From Thiohalocapsa sp. (GTDB lineage Bacteria; Pseudomonadota; Gammaproteobacteria; Chromatiales; Chromatiaceae), in assembly GCA_028277725.1 (NCBI GenBank), contig JANQFX010000022.1:1-62171 (forward strand): DNA of 62,171 nt, in the 5' to 3' direction. A program made the translations under genes and the position numbers. Positions 61,698 to 62,171 of the stretch are shown here, in pieces. Within the stretch, counting starts at the first letter, position 1. Every line of letters starts with the position of its first letter. A model generated the notes under the pieces. It saw only the letters and a list, made by a program, of their open reading frames with translations. It ran no database searches and had not been told where the DNA came from.

Positions 61698-61723
61698 TTG
61701 ACAGCAGATGTTGACAGCAGATG
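61698..61723. repeat. Tandem 13-bp duplication TTGACAGCAGATG
   Basis: Two exact copies, 61698-61710 and 61711-61723, lie between csrA and tRNA-Ser. Each copy starts with a -35-like TTGACA. No function is evident; the duplication may be recent slippage. Confidence 0.6.
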
Positions 61724-61922
61724 CTTGGTAGGTCGCCCTTCGCGACTCCCCGACGCACCTCGCACCGGCAGGGTAGATCCCCGTATCGTCGTAAGGCTGC
61801 GCTGCTCTTGGGGCTTGCGCCAGGCACGTCCGCACGGGCGCGGCCTCATCCAGTCGAACGCACCACGGCTGCTACGCTGGGGGCGGCAGTACTGAACCCG
61901 TCGCGTCGGCCGTTCACAGAAC

Positions 61923-61952
61923 TGGACTCGGTCCGGCAATTGCTGGTACAGT
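61923..61952 (+). promoter_or_regulatory. Weak promoter candidate for tRNA-Ser
   Basis: TGGACT (61923-61928), 18 bases and TACAGT (61947-61952) are 12 bases before the tRNA 5' end. Both hexamers match consensus at four positions. Confidence 0.3.
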
Positions 61953-61964
61953 GCCGGGTCTACC

Positions 61965-62057
61965 GGAGAGATGGCCGAGCGGCTGAAGGCGCTCCCCTGC
62001 TAAGGGAGTATGGGGTTGATAGCTCCATCGAGGGTTCGAATCCCTCTCTCTCCGCCA
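61965..62057 (+). tRNA. tRNA-Ser (anticodon GCU)
   Basis: This is a 93-nt class II tRNA with encoded CCA. The acceptor GGAGAGA (61965-61971) pairs with TCTCTCC (62047-62053), followed by G and CCA (62055-62057). The anticodon arm CTCCC/GGGAG (61992-61996/62004-62008) frames loop CTGCTAA with anticodon GCT at 61999-62001, reading AGC/AGU serine codons. A long variable arm and T-loop GGTTCGAATCC complete it. Serine tRNA-GCU after csrA is the usual order in relatives. Confidence 0.97.
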
Positions 62058-62171
62058 CATTAATTGAATAACAGACTGATAAATAAAAACAAATATTGAA
62101 TTCTAGTTCGATTTATCACCAGAAATCCCACCATATCGATTTTGTTTGAATGACGACACGACAGTCGGGTC
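62058..62171. other. AT-rich DNA directly after tRNA-Ser
   Basis: From base 62058 composition drops sharply in GC (for example AATTGAATAACAGACTGATA near the start) compared with the preceding kilobases. No ORF or attachment-site core can be confirmed in the 114 bases available. A tRNA 3' end with a composition break is the usual boundary of an integrated element. Confidence 0.5.

Overview
The window is about 62 kb of GC-rich chromosome (roughly two thirds G+C by eye) from a gammaproteobacterium. Gene content and order (cell-envelope cluster, gyrA-serC-serA-pheA-hisC-tyrA, pncC-recA-recX-alaS-lysC-csrA-tRNA-Ser), frequent GTG/TTG starts and an RpfE-type protein suggest the Chromatiales or close relatives. 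That placement is inference from gene order and has not been tested by a tree.

Layout. 1-1.4 kb: a gene tail and an AT-richer nuclease-fold gene, followed by a REP-like inverted repeat. 1.8-10.2 kb: purC, ridA, an RpfE-type gene, ybaK, DUF427 and DUF938 genes, and several uncharacterised exported or membrane proteins. 10.3-13.8 kb: glnD and map on the minus strand. 13.9-29.7 kb: a long plus-strand housekeeping block: rpsB-tsf-pyrH-frr-uppS-cdsA-dxr-rseP-bamA-skp-lpxD-fabZ-lpxA-lpxB-rnhB, covering translation, UMP supply, isoprenoid and phospholipid precursors, outer-membrane assembly and lipid A. 29.7-35.9 kb: yihY-like, TlpA-like, a GH100 neutral invertase, small membrane and RRM proteins, ubiG and an SDR. 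36.2-43 kb: mtaD and mtnA, a 241-bp MITE-like palindrome, the glutathione formaldehyde-detoxification pair, a Uma2 nuclease, an orphan Fur box and a scar with gene remnants. 43.2-51.9 kb: gyrA, then serine and aromatic amino-acid genes separated by intergenic repeats. 51.9-61.6 kb: ChaN-like, an unknown gene, pncC, thpR, recA, recX, alaS, lysC, csrA. 61.9-62.2 kb: tRNA-Ser(GCU) with abruptly AT-rich DNA after it, a typical island boundary.

How the genes work together. The 14-29.7 kb block supplies undecaprenyl diphosphate, CDP-diacylglycerol, the outer-membrane protein machine and lipid A, largely through overlapping genes. serC-serA and pheA-hisC-tyrA are adjacent biosynthetic sets. mtaD and mtnA belong to methylthioadenosine handling. 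The accessory signals (MITE, REP-like and tandem repeats, IS-like remnant, lost iron-regulated gene, Uma2 gene, tRNA-linked AT-rich edge) lie between housekeeping blocks.

I found no CRISPR array, complete insertion sequence, prophage or recognisable defence operon. The best candidates for something not yet described are the low-GC nuclease-fold gene at the left edge, the lipoprotein/four-helix membrane protein pair with a palindrome over its promoter, and the MITE and Fur-box remnants between mtnA and gyrA.
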